64,000 bases of DNA from Bacteroidales bacterium (lineage in GTDB: Bacteria > Bacteroidota > Bacteroidia > Bacteroidales > UBA4417), in contig JADJGZ010000023.1 in assembly GCA_016707785.1 (NCBI GenBank), positions 16,889 through 80,888 of the forward strand. Direction: 5' to 3'. The translations under genes and the position numbers were made by a program. The notes beneath the pieces are model-generated. The model was not told the origin of the DNA, did no database searches, and saw only the letters and a program-made list of their open reading frames with translations. Below are positions 53,536 to 62,802 of this stretch, piece after piece; position 1 is the stretch's first letter; every line of letters begins with the position of its first letter.

Positions 53536-54714
53536 TTACTTTAATTTAATAATTCGGGTAACCATGGATGTCTTCCCATTCTCCTGGTCAAACTTCAACA
53601 ATAATAAGCCCGTATTCAGATGACCGATTTCAGCCTGGCATGGATCCATTGCACAGAATTTCTTGAAATATTCCTTTTCTCCTTTACTATTATAAATGCT
53701 CAGCTGGTATGGAGAATTAAATACGTCGGGACTCCATGAAATTCTTTCAAATGCCGGGTTGGGAAAAATGTGTAGTGCCAGTTCATCTAAATCCTCACCT
53801 GATGATGTGTTTAACAGGTAAGCACCGGAGAATTGCAAAATAGCGCCTGTTGCAGCTTTGGTAACTTCATAAACATAATTCGGCGACATCCTGGAAAGAA
53901 TATCATTTGGAGTGTGCACGACAGTTGATTCATTAGTTTCATAAAGTCCTGTAATTACTTTGCCTGCTTCCTGGAAAGGTACATAATCGGAACCATAGGC
54001 ATAACTGATCTGAGTTTCTAAGTTTGAGTAGAGTTCAGTAAGATTTACCAGGCTATCAGTATAGGCTGCTGATGCAGCATTATTGGATGAAGGAACATCC
54101 TCATCTCTTTCGCAAGTTATCGTATTATTTATCATTCCGGCAACTCCACCCACTTCATCGATGTTGAAAACGAGCAGTATGTTCATGTTTGTTGGCACTA
54201 CTGTATGGTCTACATAATGCTGACTGCCAATCAAACCCTGCTCTTCTGCACTGAAATTGATAAACCTGATGGAGTATTTGATAGGGACAGTGGCCAGTAG
54301 CCTTGCAATTTCCAGAATACATGCGACACCGCTGCCATTGTCGTTTACCCCGGGCCCCTGGTAAGTGTCGTAATGCCCGTCGATTATGAGATATCTTGGA
54401 GGGAAAGTTGTTCCTTGCCTTGTTACTATAATATTGTATAACTGCTTGCCATTGAGTTCAAAAGTATCCCTGACGATGTTAGTGTAACCAAAGGATTCAT
54501 ATTTTTCGATGAGCCAATCTGCAGTATTATTCAATGCAGCAGTACCCGGTTCTTTGACTCCAAGTGACTGAAAATGTTCGAGGTTTGTGAGAATGGTATC
54601 ATAGGAAACACCAGACACAATGCTCCCATAATAAGGGTTATATTGTTGTGACAGAATTGGCCCAGCTGTAAATATTGACAGGATTACGAGGATGAAACAG
54701 TGTTTTCGATGCAT
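53536..54714 (-). CDS. Secreted M28-family zinc peptidase with T9SS sorting domain
   Basis: The ATG at 54714 gives a direct signal peptide (MHRKHCFILVILSIFTAGPILS); an ATG at 54744 adds 10 residues and is possible. The M28 domain has the full set of metal ligands and the general base: GHYDTY, GVNDNGSGV, SAEEQG, NIDEVGG and VVHTPND. The last 75 residues are a T9SS type A sorting domain (IFPNPAFERISW, LSIYNSKGEKEYF, LLLKFDQENGK, final RIIKLK). It is therefore an aminopeptidase-type enzyme exported across the outer membrane. Confidence 0.9.
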   Translation of the reverse strand: MHRKHCFILVILSIFTAGPILSQQYNPYYGSIVSGVSYDTILTNLEHFQSLGVKEPGTAALNNTADWLIEKYESFGYTNIVRDTFELNGKQLYNIIVTRQGTTFPPRYLIIDGHYDTYQGPGVNDNGSGVACILEIARLLATVPIKYSIRFINFSAEEQGLIGSQHYVDHTVVPTNMNILLVFNIDEVGGVAGMINNTITCERDEDVPSSNNAASAAYTDSLVNLTELYSNLETQISYAYGSDYVPFQEAGKVITGLYETNESTVVHTPNDILSRMSPNYVYEVTKAATGAILQFSGAYLLNTSSGEDLDELALHIFPNPAFERISWSPDVFNSPYQLSIYNSKGEKEYFKKFCAMDPCQAEIGHLNTGLLLLKFDQENGKTSMVTRIIKLK

Positions 54715-54752
54715 GAAGTATATAGTTTTCGTGAAACCTTTCATATTCTGGA

Positions 54753-55250
54753 TTAATCGTCGTATAACTCAGTGAATTCAAAGGTGTTACCAGTCCATTC
54801 AAGGAATCGGATAAAATCTACTGTTTTCACAATAATAGAGGCAGTATTCAAACATGGGTGAAAGCTGATGGTATCAGACTGAAGCAGGTTTCTATCAAGG
54901 AATGTATGCACATGATGATCCTGATCATTGATGAGTCCAAAAGGAGTGACAGATCCAGGGGTTAATCCAAGGTGCTTTTTCATTCTTTCATCCGAAGCAA
55001 AACTAAGTTTTCCTTGCTTCAATCTTTTTTCAAGATCATGGATATCCAGCGCATGTGTATGCTCCAGTATCACCAGGTAATGCCGGTTTCCTTTATGATT
55101 GCGGAAGAAGATATTTTTACAATGTGTTGCAGCAAGATCTTTCCAGTATTTCTTTGCTTCTTCAATGGTAGGAGCAGGGGGATGTTCATGATAAGTAAAC
55201 CCAATGTTGAGTTGATTCAGTATTTCATAAAGTCTCGGGTCTCCATTCAT
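54753..55250 (-). CDS. ProX-like prolyl-tRNA editing protein
   Basis: A 165-residue stand-alone YbaK/ProX-type editing domain. It begins MNGDPRLYEILNQLNIGFTYHEH and contains the hydrolase-fold core KNIFFRNHKGNRHYLVIL, LSFASDERMKKHLGLTPGSVTPFGL and DRNLLQSDTISFHPCLNTASI. ProX hydrolyses alanine mischarged on tRNA-Pro. The gene is full length and lies 38 bp ahead of the peptidase gene on the minus strand; functional linkage to it is unlikely. Confidence 0.88.
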   Translation of the reverse strand: MNGDPRLYEILNQLNIGFTYHEHPPAPTIEEAKKYWKDLAATHCKNIFFRNHKGNRHYLVILEHTHALDIHDLEKRLKQGKLSFASDERMKKHLGLTPGSVTPFGLINDQDHHVHTFLDRNLLQSDTISFHPCLNTASIIVKTVDFIRFLEWTGNTFEFTELYDD

Positions 55251-55290
55251 CAGGAAATTCTATTGATTTAAGTGTATATTAATTTGACTA

Positions 55291-56019
55291 TCAGACCACT
55301 ATGTCGATCAGGTCCCTTATTACCACACTGGCGCAGAAACAACCAAAGACAGCCGGCATATAGGAGATTGTTCCTACAGTAGATTTTTTATTTAATTCGC
55401 CTTCCGAAAGCTGGATAGATCTCCTGGAAACTACTTCAGGGGAGAAAACAACTTTAATTCCTTGCCTGATGCCCAGTTTATGAAGACGTTTACGCATATA
55501 GTAGGCCAATTTGCAGTTATAGGAATTGTCAAGATCGGCTACCATCACTTGTCCGGGATCCAGTTTCCCACCGGCTCCCATTGAACTAACTGTTGGGAAG
55601 CCAAGCCGATGGGCATGAAATAGAAGATAAACTTTGGGAGAAAGTGTATCGATGGCGTCAACTACATAATCATATCCCATCTCCATAACTTCTACTAACC
55701 GCTCATCTTTGATATACTCATTGATTACGTTCAATTTTAGCCCTGGGTTGATATCCAGGAGCCTTTCCTGCATCACTTTCGCTTTTTCCCTGCCTTCTGT
55801 TGAAGTCATTGCGGGAAGTTGCCGATTCCGGTTCGAGGGATGAATAGTATCCCCATCAACTATAGTAAGACTTCCGATACCAGCCCTGCATAATTGTTCA
55901 GCTGCAATGGCACCAACTCCGCCTAATCCAGCCACAAGTACGTGCTTATCCCTCAATAACGAAAGGTTATCCTTGCCAATTAATAGTTCAGTACGTGTCT
56001 GCCAAATAGAGGTTGTCAT
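55291..56019 (-). CDS. tcdA: tRNA threonylcarbamoyladenosine dehydratase TcdA
   Basis: The ATG at 56019 (MTTSIWQTRTELLIGKDNL) is the family start; the frame is open upstream without conservation. The 242-residue protein is an E1-like ATP-binding enzyme that cyclises t6A at tRNA position 37 to ct6A. The nucleotide motif is VLVAGLGGVGAIAAEQLCRAG (about residues 26-46), then VDGDTIHPSNRNRQ, VDAIDTLSPK and a C-terminal GTISYMPAVFGCFCAS. It belongs to the ThiF/MoeB group but lacks their zinc cysteines. It complements TsaD, encoded at about 20.2-21.2 kb. Confidence 0.92.
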   Translation of the reverse strand: MTTSIWQTRTELLIGKDNLSLLRDKHVLVAGLGGVGAIAAEQLCRAGIGSLTIVDGDTIHPSNRNRQLPAMTSTEGREKAKVMQERLLDINPGLKLNVINEYIKDERLVEVMEMGYDYVVDAIDTLSPKVYLLFHAHRLGFPTVSSMGAGGKLDPGQVMVADLDNSYNCKLAYYMRKRLHKLGIRQGIKVVFSPEVVSRRSIQLSEGELNKKSTVGTISYMPAVFGCFCASVVIRDLIDIVV

Positions 56020-56086
56020 CTGAATTCCCTTTTTTTCTCCAGAGTGACAAAAGTAAAAAGATAAATATAAGAATCCTGAAAAAGGC

Positions 56087-56788
56087 TTATTTTGATATTC
56101 CAGACCTGCTTTTATCAAAGCAAGTCATGAAATTCTCGAAAATCTGGGTTTTAAGAGCCTTCTCCTGAATATGGCGGACTTTGGCAACTTCAGCATATAA
56201 CTTCCATACAGGTTGCTGCCATTCATCTGTTTCCAGAAACAAGTGGTCTAATGGTATGGATTTTATGGATTTCCGGATATTGGAATTCACTTTAAGGAAG
56301 TCAGCTCCTACAGAAAGATAAGCTCCCTGCCGGACCAGTTCCCCGGCTATTTGTTCATTATGATTAAAACCATGAATAATCCAGGGGACGGTAGTTTTTT
56401 TTAGGCTTATAAGTTCCAGAACTTTATGGTAGGCTCGTACACAATGGATTATCAAAGGCTTTTGCGCTTGTTCAGCGATCATGAGTTGTGCAAGGAAAAC
56501 TTTCTCCTGATGAGCAATTGGGATTTCCTTTTTTAAGTCGAAACCACATTCCCCCACTGCAAGAACTTGTGAGGAGGTTGAAGCTTCTGCGACCAGTTTC
56601 AGACTGTCTTCATCAGTCATTTCATTGATAAACCATGGATGTAAGCCAACGGAAACAGGTTTATTTATGGAACGGAAGGTTTCCGGTTCCCCTGGTTTAA
56701 CGAGACTTTTAATGCTGAAGATATGAGGGTAATTCCAAGAGATATGGGTATGGATGTCAATATATTGATCAATACCGGGAAGAAGCAT
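56087..56788 (-). CDS. TatD-family metal-dependent hydrolase
   Basis: A 233-residue TIM-barrel hydrolase starting at ATG 56788 (MLLPGIDQYIDIHTHIS); an ATG at 56806 adds six residues. Metal ligands are the HxH in DIHTHI, Glu in GECGFD, His in IIHCVRA, His in GFNHNEQ and Asp in LETDEW. It is shorter than typical TatD DNases (about 260), as in other Bacteroidota members. DNase or exonuclease activity is likely from the family, but the true substrate is unknown. It precedes tcdA by 67 bp. Confidence 0.88.
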   Translation of the reverse strand: MLLPGIDQYIDIHTHISWNYPHIFSIKSLVKPGEPETFRSINKPVSVGLHPWFINEMTDEDSLKLVAEASTSSQVLAVGECGFDLKKEIPIAHQEKVFLAQLMIAEQAQKPLIIHCVRAYHKVLELISLKKTTVPWIIHGFNHNEQIAGELVRQGAYLSVGADFLKVNSNIRKSIKSIPLDHLFLETDEWQQPVWKLYAEVAKVRHIQEKALKTQIFENFMTCFDKSRSGISK

Positions 56789-56819
56789 AAAAATAATTTC
56801 TAACAAAGATAAGTATTCA

Positions 56820-57887
56820 TCAGAAGTTATTCTTCTTCATATCTTTTTTATAATTCTTCATTATTTTCCCAAAAGTTTTTTCCTTTTTTCGCCGCTTTTC
56901 AGCACTTGACTCAAAGTATTCTTTCTCCTTTTCCATTCTCAGGTAATTCTCATAGGAAGCTTCATCAATTTCTCCTTTTTGAACCGCTTCTATAACAGAA
57001 CAACCTGTTTCATTTGTATGTGTACAATCTTTATACTTACAATCCGATGAAAGCCCGATAATTTTATCGAAAGTGATTTCTAGCCCACTTTCTGAATCAG
57101 CAATGCCGACCTCTCTCATTCCGGGATTATCAACTAAAATACCTCCATTCTCAAGCACTATTAACTCTCTGTGACTGGTGACATGTCTGCCTTTATTTGT
57201 ACTTACGCTGATAGTGTCGGTTCGCATGATGGTTTTCCCTGAGAGGTTATTTGACAGGGTCGATTTACCAACACCGGAAGAACCAAGCATACAATAAGTT
57301 TTTCCTTTTTTGATGATTGCATTTATTTTATCGTATCCGTTTTGCGATTCATTACTTAACTCAATAACCGGGATATCCTGAACACGGCTTTTGATTTTTG
57401 AGATAATATCAGCGAGTTGCTGTTCATCTATTAAATCGATCTTACTAAGTATGATGATAGGACTTACTTTTGATGAGTTACAGATGGTAAGATATCTTTC
57501 AAGGCGGTTGATGTTAAAGTCCCTGTCAACGGCCTGAACCAGGAATGCTGCATCAATATTCGTTGCAATGATCTGTATTTCTCCAAATTGTCCAACGGCC
57601 TGCCTTTTGATAACCGAGAACCTTGGGAATATTTCATGTATGATTGCAAAACCGGAGTCATAAGTTATTAGGGCAACCCAATCACCTACTGCAGGGAAGT
57701 CTTCACGGCTTTTTGCAGTAAAACGTTTATTGCCGGTTATCTCTGCTTCGTACTCACCTGATGTGGTTTTAATAATATATCGTTCTTTATGTTCTTCAAT
57801 TACCCTACCAATCACGAAGTTTTCGAGGTTATTGTCAATCCTGAATTTCTCAAGTTGCTCATTATATCCAAGGTCTTCTAATCTCAT
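56820..57887 (-). CDS. rsgA: Ribosome small-subunit maturation GTPase RsgA
   Basis: A 355-residue circularly permuted GTPase: an N-terminal OB fold (about residues 20-100), then G4 (ILSKIDLI), G1 (GSSGVGKSTLSNNL), G2/G3 (STNKGRHVTSHRE, DNPGMRE) and a C-terminal zinc finger (CKYKDCTHTNETGCSV). A Lys-rich tail (KRRKKEKTFGKIMKNYKKD) probably contacts rRNA. RsgA checks late 30S maturation. It is the first gene of the minus-strand run that ends with the chitinase gene. Confidence 0.95.
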   Translation of the reverse strand: MRLEDLGYNEQLEKFRIDNNLENFVIGRVIEEHKERYIIKTTSGEYEAEITGNKRFTAKSREDFPAVGDWVALITYDSGFAIIHEIFPRFSVIKRQAVGQFGEIQIIATNIDAAFLVQAVDRDFNINRLERYLTICNSSKVSPIIILSKIDLIDEQQLADIISKIKSRVQDIPVIELSNESQNGYDKINAIIKKGKTYCMLGSSGVGKSTLSNNLSGKTIMRTDTISVSTNKGRHVTSHRELIVLENGGILVDNPGMREVGIADSESGLEITFDKIIGLSSDCKYKDCTHTNETGCSVIEAVQKGEIDEASYENYLRMEKEKEYFESSAEKRRKKEKTFGKIMKNYKKDMKKNNF

Positions 57888-58228
57888 TTCTTAATGTTTG
57901 TTTGAATAATACATGCTATTGTGTAGCTACAACAACAGGTCACTCACTGATTAGTTGATCAATAATTTATGTAATTCACTATGAGAGTCACTTTGAATCC
58001 GGATCAGATAAAGCCGGGGTTTTGAAAGGCTATCAGAGGGGGGCGGAAAAGGTGGGGGGTTGAATTGTGGGTGTTTGGGTGTTGAGGGGGGGCGCTTTGA
58101 CGCAAGCGGTTCAGCAAACAAACAGAAGCCATTGTATTTGTATGGGGAAAATTGGCTGGTGGTCTTAGCCCCCATCCCCCACACCCCACCTTGTTTACGC
58201 CCGCAAACGGATAGCGCGGGGTAGCAAA
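57888..58228. other. Anomalous G-rich patch, possible degenerate repeat element
   Basis: From about 58036 to 58092 the plus strand has five G runs (6, 6, 3, 3 and 7 long). From 58169 to 58190 it has four C runs. The two blocks face each other across about 75 bp and share an inverted AAGGTGGGG. No other intergenic region of the window looks like this. The overlapping minus-strand frames (57951-58184 and 58004-58189) are Pro-rich and probably not real. It may be a remnant of a small mobile or interspersed repeat, and it directly abuts a truncated gene. Confidence 0.45.
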
Positions 58229-58468
58229 TTAAATCAGTGCCCCCTTCCCGGGCCCTCCATTGGTATTAGGTGAGTTTGTCCAATTTAGACCTGCATCTGT
58301 TGTTTTTAGTAAGGTTCCAGAATTCCCGGCAGCATAACCGTTATTTTCATCAGCAAAACTCACACATTCTAGCCAATTCCCCTGTGGCAGAGGGTTTTGC
58401 CAGGTCCATTGGGCAGAAATCAATAGTGGAAATGAGAGTGAAATAAATAATACCAGGAAACGTAACAT
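58229..58468 (-). pseudogene. Truncated 5' end of a YCF48-like secreted protein gene
   Basis: The 79-residue product has a complete signal peptide (MLRFLVLFISLSFPLLISAQ) and one beta-propeller-type repeat, WTWQNPLPQGNWLECVSFAD then GYAAGNSGTLLKTTDAGLNWT. This is the start of the YCF48/photosystem-II-stability-like repeat proteins, which in Bacteroidota are normally many hundreds of residues long and end in a T9SS domain. Here it turns into NTNGGPGKGALI and stops next to the G-rich patch. A remnant left by deletion or insertion is the simplest reading; a very short functional secreted peptide is possible but less likely. Confidence 0.65.
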
Positions 58469-58821
58469 GGGGGGAGATTTTAGAAAAAAAATGAATGATG
58501 TAATTAAAGCCGTTGCTAACTATTTTTTATTATCTAATTGTAGTATAGATGATTTATTGGGTATCCGGCACTGTTGAGATTGCATTTAAAATGGCAAATC
58601 ACAAACTATAAATGCAACCATATAACATAAACTAAAAAAAACAGTTATTCTTTATAATGATACTTCAATCAAATATACGATGGCTTTTTAATTCATAGAT
58701 TGAAATAAGGTAAGTATTTAACGAACTGATAAATTTTGTTAAAAAGCTACAATTGTGAGTAATGCAGCAATTCAAGAAGTTAAATAGTATTAATTTTGAT
58801 AATCCTTAATCCAGAATTGTT
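58469..58821. other. Intergenic region between the truncated gene and the CtpA-type protease gene
   Basis: AT-rich, with no credible reading frame and no tRNA-like fold. The only recognised element is the -7 box at 58791-58798 for the protease gene. Confidence 0.45.
58791..58798 (+). promoter_or_regulatory. -7 promoter element before the CtpA-type protease gene
   Basis: TAATTTTG matches the -7 consensus, 23 bases ahead of the ATG at 58822. No matching -33 element was seen. Confidence 0.4.
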
Positions 58822-60438
58822 ATGATCAAAGCACCGAGACTTATTATACTTATACTTTCAATCACCGGGCTCCTATTCTCAACGGAAGGGAAAACACAGG
58901 TTTTTAAAGAATCAGAGGATCCGAGGGCTACTTATCAAAAATTTGAAAGTTTATTGCAACTGATAGATTATGCATATGTTGAAGATGTAGATGATGCAAA
59001 AATTGTTGAAGATGCAGTAATCAATGTGTTGAAAGAATTAGATCCACATTCTACTTATATTTCCAAAAAGGACATTGACAGAACAAATGAACCTCTTGTT
59101 GGAAATTTTGATGGTGTTGGTATTCAGTTTCAACTTTATCACGATACCATTCTTGTTGTTTCACCGGTACCAGGTGGACCTTCAGACAAGTTGGGGATTC
59201 TTGCAGGTGATAAAATCATAAAAATTAATGGCGAAGAGGCTTTTGGAAGTAAAATAAATAATCAATATGTACTGGATCATTTAAGAGGTCCAAAAGGGAC
59301 AAAAGTAAAGGTTGATATTTTCAGAAAAGGAACAAAAGGATTAATTGAATACACTATTGTGCGCGATAAGATTCCTTTGAATAGCATCGATGCCACATAT
59401 ATGGTGAATTCAGAAATCGGTTATGTGAAACTTGCACGTTTTGCCAGGACATCCGCGGATGAATTCAGGGAATCTATTGTGCAGTTGCGTAAGGAAGGGA
59501 TGAAAAACCTGATCCTCGATCTGAGAAATAATTCAGGGGGTTACCTGGATATCGCTTTTGAATTGTCTGATGAATTTTTACCATCGGGTAAACTCATTGT
59601 GTATACGAAAGGATTGAGAAGCCCCAAACAAGATTTTATGGCAACCGGGAAAGGTTCTTTTGAAAACGGGAAACTCATTATCCTGATCGATGAAGCTTCT
59701 GCATCAGCCAGTGAAATCGTTTCTGGTGCCGTGCAGGATTGGGATAGAGGAATTATTCTGGGCCGTCGGTCTTTTGGTAAAGGACTGGTTCAACGTCCGT
59801 TTCTCCTTCCCGACAGTTCAATGATACGCTTAACTACTGCCCGGTATTATACACCTTCTGGCAGATGTATTCAGAAATCATATGAAACGGGCTCTGAAGA
59901 TTATTTCAGTGAAGTTTTTACTCGCTTTGAACATGGAGAAATGATCCATGCTGACAGTATCAAATTTCCTGATTCACTAAGGTATTATACCCATAATCAA
60001 AGGGTAGTTTATGGTGGAGGAGGAATAATGCCTGACGTATTTATCGCCCTCGATACTACTTTCGCATCCAAATATTATACTGATGTTTTCAGAAAAGGAT
60101 TACTGAATGAATTTGTACTTCAATATGTTGAAGGTACAAGGAACGAACTGTTAAAAACTTATCCCAATATAAAGGTGTTCAATTCTGGTTTCAATGATGC
60201 AAAACTATTAGATGAGTTCGTTGAATATGCGCAAACCAAGGAGGTTCCTAAAGATGAGAAAGGGCTTGAAGCTTCCGGTAAGCAAATATCCATCGTTCTG
60301 AAAGGCTTAATTGCCAGAAATTTATACAATGTTAGTGCATACTTCGAAGTCATTGGCAGTTCAGATGATGATATCATAAAGGCCGTTGAAATTCTTAAAA
60401 ATGAAGATATGTTCAAAAAACTTACCCTGGCCCGGTAG
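58822..60438 (+). CDS. C-terminal processing protease (S41 family)
   Basis: A 538-residue exported protease with a signal peptide (to about residue 25), a PDZ domain (about 88-180, with GGPSDKLGILAGDKIIKING) and an S41 catalytic domain. The nucleophile is Ser295 in DEASASASEIV and the general base Lys320 in RRSFGKGLVQ, with LRNNSGGYLDIA before them. A C-terminal extension of about 150 residues follows, as in other Bacteroidota CtpA proteins. It probably trims or degrades periplasmic proteins. A terminator follows directly. Confidence 0.93.
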   Translation: MIKAPRLIILILSITGLLFSTEGKTQVFKESEDPRATYQKFESLLQLIDYAYVEDVDDAKIVEDAVINVLKELDPHSTYISKKDIDRTNEPLVGNFDGVGIQFQLYHDTILVVSPVPGGPSDKLGILAGDKIIKINGEEAFGSKINNQYVLDHLRGPKGTKVKVDIFRKGTKGLIEYTIVRDKIPLNSIDATYMVNSEIGYVKLARFARTSADEFRESIVQLRKEGMKNLILDLRNNSGGYLDIAFELSDEFLPSGKLIVYTKGLRSPKQDFMATGKGSFENGKLIILIDEASASASEIVSGAVQDWDRGIILGRRSFGKGLVQRPFLLPDSSMIRLTTARYYTPSGRCIQKSYETGSEDYFSEVFTRFEHGEMIHADSIKFPDSLRYYTHNQRVVYGGGGIMPDVFIALDTTFASKYYTDVFRKGLLNEFVLQYVEGTRNELLKTYPNIKVFNSGFNDAKLLDEFVEYAQTKEVPKDEKGLEASGKQISIVLKGLIARNLYNVSAYFEVIGSSDDDIIKAVEILKNEDMFKKLTLAR

Positions 60439-60759
60439 GTTGAATTGTAAAGAATCATACTTATTATTTAGCGATTTATTGTTGAATAAGCCTGGATAGT
60501 TTCCAGGCTTATTTTTTTATTATCCGGATTATTGACCGAAGTTCAGGGATGCTTCAAAATGATCTTTAGTCAGCTTTATTATCAAAGTTCTGTCAGAATT
60601 AATTTAAGTAAAGGAGCCTGTTTTGACTTGTATTAAAATATTGCCAGTTACATAGGTTATTGTTTGAAATATTTGATATTTTTACCATGCTGTGCTCAGA
60701 AAATATATGATGACAGTTTCAAGGAATTAGAATTTATCAACCATTTATTTTACAGGAAT
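60439..60759. other. Intergenic region before the dihydroorotate-dehydrogenase-like gene
   Basis: It contains the protease terminator (60486-60518) and then AT-rich sequence. The frame of the next gene is open from TTG 60664, but that part is not conserved-looking and is treated as untranslated. Confidence 0.4.
60486..60518 (+). terminator. Terminator after the CtpA-type protease gene
   Basis: ATAAGCCTGG (60486-60495) pairs with CCAGGCTTAT (60503-60512), with a 7-base loop and a T run. Confidence 0.88.
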
Positions 60760-61746
60760 ATGGTCAATCTTCATACAACCTTTATGGGTTTGAAATTAAA
60801 GAATCCTTTAATTATTGGCAGTTCTGGCCTGACAAACTCAGTGGAGAATATTGTTGAATTTGAAAAAAAAGGGGCAGCAGCAGTTGTTCTAAAATCATTA
60901 TTTGAGGAGCAGATTCTCCAGGAGGTGCATCATGTGATTCGGCAGGATGAATTTAGCAATCTGTATCCTGAAGCCTTTGATTATATTGGAAATTACAGTA
61001 AGGATAATAGTATTGGGAAATACCTGGAACTAATACAACAGTGTAAAAAGGCAGTACAAATTCCGGTGATTGCCAGCATAAATTGTTTTACAACAGATGA
61101 ATGGATTTCTTATGCTAAAAAAATGGAGGTTGCTGGTGCGGATGCCATTGAACTCAATGTATTTGTTTTGCCTTCTGATCCCATGAGAAACTCAGAAAGA
61201 AATGAGAAACTATATTTTTCAATCATGGAGGCCGTATTGAAACAAGTGAGGATTCCGGTTTCATTGAAGATTTCGTATTATTTCTCTGCCCTGGCTGAAA
61301 CTGCCCGAAAACTGGATTGGGCCGGAGCCAAAGGTCTTGTTTTATTTAACCGGTTCTATTCTCCGGATATTGATGTCGACTCATTGAAAATCATACCTTC
61401 TCATGTTTTTAGTGATCCTACAGAGATTTCTATACCATTGCGCTGGATCGCTTTACTTTCCGGAGCTGTTAATTGCGATATTGTTGGATCAACTGGTGTA
61501 TTTACCGGGAAAGATATAGTCAAATTAATTCTCGCAGGAGCTTGTGCCGTTGAGGTAGTTAGTACGATATACAAAAATGGGAACGATCAGATACCCCTGA
61601 TGATCAAGGAACTAGAAGAGTGGATGGTCACGAAGGGTTTTAACTCAATTTCAGATTTCAAAGGGAAACTTTCTTATAAGCAGGCTGAAAACCCTGCCGC
61701 ATACGAAAGGGTGCAGTTTATGAAACACTTTGCAGGTATTGAATAG
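60760..61746 (+). CDS. Dihydroorotate dehydrogenase-like flavoprotein
   Basis: I start at ATG 60760 (MVNLHTTFMGLKLKNPLIIGSS), which matches the family start. The 328-residue protein has the FMN-binding TIM barrel of class 1 dihydroorotate dehydrogenases: LKNPLIIGSSGLT, AVVLKSLFEEQI, PVIASINCFTTDEW, ADAIELNVFV, PVSLKIS and the phosphate-binding GSTGVFTGKDIVKLILAGA. It belongs to the 'DHOD-like' branch found near anaerobic redox genes; it is not certain that it makes orotate. No other pyr genes are adjacent. Confidence 0.85.
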   Translation: MVNLHTTFMGLKLKNPLIIGSSGLTNSVENIVEFEKKGAAAVVLKSLFEEQILQEVHHVIRQDEFSNLYPEAFDYIGNYSKDNSIGKYLELIQQCKKAVQIPVIASINCFTTDEWISYAKKMEVAGADAIELNVFVLPSDPMRNSERNEKLYFSIMEAVLKQVRIPVSLKISYYFSALAETARKLDWAGAKGLVLFNRFYSPDIDVDSLKIIPSHVFSDPTEISIPLRWIALLSGAVNCDIVGSTGVFTGKDIVKLILAGACAVEVVSTIYKNGNDQIPLMIKELEEWMVTKGFNSISDFKGKLSYKQAENPAAYERVQFMKHFAGIE

Positions 61747-61837
61747 AAGTATTGCAGATAGTATACTTTTCAAAACGTTTGTTCAGACAAGCAAAACTGA
61801 TAATTCTCCGGTTAACCATTCGTAACAAGGCGTAACT

Positions 61838-62776
61838 ATGGGGCTTCGATTCCTCAAAGTATATCTCTATTCAATGCTTGCCATGCTCTTCTGGGGCCTG
61901 TCATTCGTGTGGTTCAAACAAGTTGTGGTGCAGTATCAACCCATAACCATTATCTGGTTTCGATTACTGGTTTCCAGTGGCTTACTTCTTCTCTTCCTCT
62001 TTGTAACTAAAAAGCTCGAATTCATCCACAATAAAGACATTAAGTGGTTCCTGCTCCTTGCTTTCACTCAGCCTTTCTGCTATTTTCTGGGAGAAAGTTT
62101 TGGGCTGAGCCTGGTATCCAGCACGGTTTCAGCAGTTATTATCTCTACGATTCCTTTGTTTAGCCCTATTGCAGCCTATTTTATTTTAAAAGAAACCGTG
62201 TCAAGAGATGTGATCCTGGGTATTGTGGTGTCATTTATTGGCATATTGATTATGCTAATCAATCCTGATTTCTCCATTTCAGCGTCTCCAAAAGGTATTT
62301 TGCTGTTGTTTTTTGCAGTTTTAGCAGCTGTTGCCTATTCAGTAGTTATTAAAAAACTGGCTTTTAATTATCGGCCTGCAACTATCATCCTGCTGCAGAA
62401 TTCCATTGGAATGCTCTACTTTCTGCCATTGTTTCTCATCTTCGACTTAAAAGCCTTTTTATTAATCCAGCCACAAAAAGAAGTTTTGTTTGCCTTCTTC
62501 GAATTAACCATATTTGCATCTACCTTGTCCTACTTATTCTACATCATATCAATAAAAGAAATTGGAGTTGTAAAATCAAATGTACTGACTAACCTGATAC
62601 CGATCTTTACAGCTATCTTTTCTTACTTTATTCTTGCGGAGAGTTTTACTTTTGCAAAAATTTCAGGGATGGGTGTGGTAATGATTGGAATCATAGTATC
62701 GCAATACAAGAGTCTCTTTCAAAGGTTAAAAAGGAGTAAATTACCAGAAACTCAGAATCCCGGAATTAAATATTAA
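61838..62776 (+). CDS. EamA-family (DMT) membrane transporter
   Basis: A 312-residue integral membrane protein with about ten helices arranged as two EamA repeats (residues about 10-145 and 158-295). Typical family landmarks are the early AMLFWGLSFVWFK, the first-repeat end VSFIGILIMLIN and the second-repeat end ILAESFTFAKISGMGVVMIGI. Such proteins export amino acids, nucleotides or other small metabolites, and substrate cannot be told from sequence. It lies 91 bp after the DHOD-like gene and 26 bp before the next gene, possibly one operon. Confidence 0.88.
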   Translation: MGLRFLKVYLYSMLAMLFWGLSFVWFKQVVVQYQPITIIWFRLLVSSGLLLLFLFVTKKLEFIHNKDIKWFLLLAFTQPFCYFLGESFGLSLVSSTVSAVIISTIPLFSPIAAYFILKETVSRDVILGIVVSFIGILIMLINPDFSISASPKGILLLFFAVLAAVAYSVVIKKLAFNYRPATIILLQNSIGMLYFLPLFLIFDLKAFLLIQPQKEVLFAFFELTIFASTLSYLFYIISIKEIGVVKSNVLTNLIPIFTAIFSYFILAESFTFAKISGMGVVMIGIIVSQYKSLFQRLKRSKLPETQNPGIKY

Positions 62777-62802
62777 TAGAAGATAAATTTAATAGAACTT
62801 AT

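Noticed and set aside
57951..58189. Two overlapping Pro-rich minus-strand frames
   Set aside because: They overlap each other in different frames, arise from the C-rich patch, and show no signal peptide or domain.
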